NCBI GenBank assembly: GCA_003640335.1
Contig: RBKG01000111.1
Location: 1-15,949 of the forward strand
Direction of reading: 5' to 3'
DNA: 15,949 nt
Origin: Porphyromonas sp.
Lineage (GTDB): Bacteria; Bacteroidota; Bacteroidia; Bacteroidales; Porphyromonadaceae
The notes under the pieces were generated by a model, which was not told the origin of the DNA, searched no databases, and was given only the letters and a program-made list of their open reading frames with translations. The position numbers were made by a program, and so were the translations under genes. Below, piece by piece: positions 14,600 through 15,949 of the stretch (positions are counted from its first letter, which is position 1; each line of letters starts with the position of its first letter).

Positions 14600-15912
14600 T
14601 ATTTATTAGTCATCACATTCAGTATGCGCAAATCTGTCTCAGCCATACCATCACGACCAATAAGAGCTAGATTGCTAATGCTTTGGTCAACATCATTAGC
14701 GACGATACCTTCAAGAGAAGAACATCTTTCGTCTTCCATGGCCAATAAGGCAGAAATCATAGCCGAACTAACACCTGTAGAAGCCTTCAAACTACAACTA
14801 GGTTTAGCTCCATCACAAATCATTCCAGTTACATTACCCACCATATTCTGAATGGCATAGCTAGACTGATTTTTATTACCTCCTAATAGGTACACCAAGG
14901 CAGCAGAAGTTCCTATCCCAGAAACAACCATTCCACACAAACAACTTAATCGACCAAGTAGTTGCTTGACATAGACAACCATCAAACTACTCATCATGAG
15001 AGCTCTCGTTGTTTCTTCTAGCCCTTTGCCCTCTGCTTCGGCAAAGCTCAGAATAGGCAGTGTAGCCGTAATCCCTTGGTTACCACTGCCGGAGTTACTC
15101 ATAACCATAAGTGGCGCACCATCCATACGCGCATCACATGCTCCACTAGTGTACATAAGCATCTTAGCCATAGGGCTATTCCCGATAAAGTATTGCCCTT
15201 GAGGGCTCTGCAGAAGCTTACCTACCCCATGACCATACTTGCGACTAAGAGAGTACTCACTAACAGTCTTATTTTGCTGAGCAGCCTCATAGATGAAAGT
15301 CAGTAATTCAAGCGGCGCTGTCGTAGCATAATCATATACCAAATCAAAGGTCAACTGAATATCTTGCTCTACAGTTCCCCCCTTGCTTTCTATCTGAGCA
15401 GAACAAACGGTTTCATTCTTATATGTTTCCAAATAAGAAATACCATCAAGCGTCAGTAAACTAATCCCTTGGTGCGTCTTATCAATTACTGAAATAGATT
15501 GATGCCCTTCGATATCTGTAATACAAACGCGGACATAAAGCTTATCAATATTGCTCTCTGTCGTACACGCTACCGTTATAATACCTTTATCGACAAGTGA
15601 CTTTGCTGCTTGGAGTGTTTCTTCGGATAAATTATCTAGTATTTCCAAACCTCGCTTAGGTTCCTTAATCTCGGCACCCAGCGCTATCGCAATAGGTACA
15701 CCAATCATACCAGTTCCCGGAATACCTACACCCATTGCATTCTTGAGCATATTGGGACTTAACTGCACCTCTATACTTTGAATTTGATTAGATATTAGAC
15801 TAGAAGCATAGGCTACAGCCAAAGCTACACATACGGGCTCAGTACAGCCGGTAGCAGGAACAACTTCTCGTCTGATGAGTGCATCGATTTGTCTTATTTC
15901 TTCTGCCGTCAT
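14599..15912 (-). CDS. cyuA: L-cysteine desulfidase (CyuA / UPF0597 family)
   Basis: A 437-residue cytoplasmic enzyme of the UPF0597/YhaM family, often annotated as serine dehydratase alpha subunit family protein. Characterised members are [4Fe-4S] L-cysteine desulfidases that turn cysteine into pyruvate, ammonia and hydrogen sulfide. Visible are the substrate loop PATGCTEP with C23, the glycine-rich GVGIPGTGMIG (61-71), TSGACDARMDGAP (255-267), SNSGSGNQG (272-280) and the likely cluster cysteines C326 (SCLCGM), C366 and C373 (CDGAKPSC). The spacings of 40 and 7 residues agree with those I recall for the Methanocaldococcus jannaschii enzyme. Serine or another small amino acid remains possible as substrate. 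It is transcribed leftward from its own -7 box, 19 nt before the ATG, and is followed by the aminotransferase with a one-base overlap. Confidence 0.9.
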   Translation of the reverse strand: MTAEEIRQIDALIRREVVPATGCTEPVCVALAVAYASSLISNQIQSIEVQLSPNMLKNAMGVGIPGTGMIGVPIAIALGAEIKEPKRGLEILDNLSEETLQAAKSLVDKGIITVACTTESNIDKLYVRVCITDIEGHQSISVIDKTHQGISLLTLDGISYLETYKNETVCSAQIESKGGTVEQDIQLTFDLVYDYATTAPLELLTFIYEAAQQNKTVSEYSLSRKYGHGVGKLLQSPQGQYFIGNSPMAKMLMYTSGACDARMDGAPLMVMSNSGSGNQGITATLPILSFAEAEGKGLEETTRALMMSSLMVVYVKQLLGRLSCLCGMVVSGIGTSAALVYLLGGNKNQSSYAIQNMVGNVTGMICDGAKPSCSLKASTGVSSAMISALLAMEDERCSSLEGIVANDVDQSISNLALIGRDGMAETDLRILNVMTNK

Positions 15913-15931
15913 AAGGTTCTATTATTTACTA

Positions 15932-15939
15932 CAAAGATA
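15932..15939 (-). promoter_or_regulatory. putative Bacteroidetes -7 box (TATCTTTG) for cyuA
   Basis: On the minus strand the sequence TATCTTTG matches TAnnTTTG at every fixed position and ends 19 nt before the cyuA ATG. The flanks are very AT-rich. The matching -33 element would lie beyond the right edge of the window and cannot be judged. This octamer is identical to the one upstream of nspC. Confidence 0.65.
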
Positions 15940-15949
15940 TATAATAAGA

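Noticed and set aside
1..15949. Search for mobile elements, CRISPR arrays, tRNA or rRNA genes, or defence genes
   Set aside because: No transposase, integrase, regularly spaced repeats, cloverleaf-like sequence or abrupt change of base composition was seen.

Overview
This window reads as a housekeeping stretch of a Bacteroidales chromosome, most likely a Porphyromonas-like relative. The evidence is the complete MoxR-DUF58-BatABCDE aerotolerance cluster in the order known from Bacteroides, a short FtsY next to RimO, an HU-like/LysM membrane protein of a type described in Bacteroidetes, weak or absent Shine-Dalgarno sequences, and two boxes that match the Bacteroidetes -7 promoter consensus TAnnTTTG exactly. 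The DNA is AT-leaning and gene density is very high. I see no tRNA, rRNA, insertion sequence, prophage, integron or CRISPR array. The genus is an inference.

Layout. (1) Positions 1-213 are non-coding. They hold a perfect 20-bp palindrome at the edge, a pyrimidine-rich stretch with three TTTACCT heptamers, and a promoter box at 184-191. (2) Positions 214-5034 on the plus strand hold nspC (spermidine/norspermidine synthesis), ftsY (SRP receptor), rimO (ribosomal protein S12 modification) and a membrane protein with two HU-like domains inside and a LysM domain outside. The junctions are gaps of 3 or 4 nt or a 4-nt overlap. (3) A 71-bp gap follows, the only sizeable break in the plus-strand run. 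(4) Positions 5106-14010 hold moxR, a DUF58 gene, a small BatD-like gene, batA, batB, batC, batD, batE and a PAP2 phosphatase, with every junction an overlap or a gap of 11 nt or less. (5) On the minus strand, 15912 down to 13991 holds an L-cysteine desulfidase (cyuA) and a short class IV aminotransferase, joined by a TAATG stop-start. The aminotransferase converges on the PAP2 gene and their coding ends overlap by 20 bp.

How the genes fit together. MoxR (AAA+ ATPase) and the DUF58 protein lack export signals and should be cytoplasmic. By the positive-inside rule, the von Willebrand A domains of BatA and BatB, the TPR domains of BatC and BatE, and the Ig-like parts of BatD and the small BatD-like protein lie in the periplasm. 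The operon looks assembled from three paralogous pairs (BatA/BatB, BatC/BatE, BatD/BatD-like), and both BatD-type proteins carry a related cytoplasmic helical tail that could couple the periplasmic assembly to MoxR and DUF58. The biochemical role of Bat proteins is not settled.

The observations most worth a second look are the HU-HU-TM-LysM protein as a possible nucleoid-envelope tether, the shared tail of the two BatD-type proteins, and a 12-bp perfect hairpin inside the convergent aminotransferase gene that may end the long bat transcript. Most of the window is conserved, ordinary gene content, and I do not see a clearly new system beyond these points.
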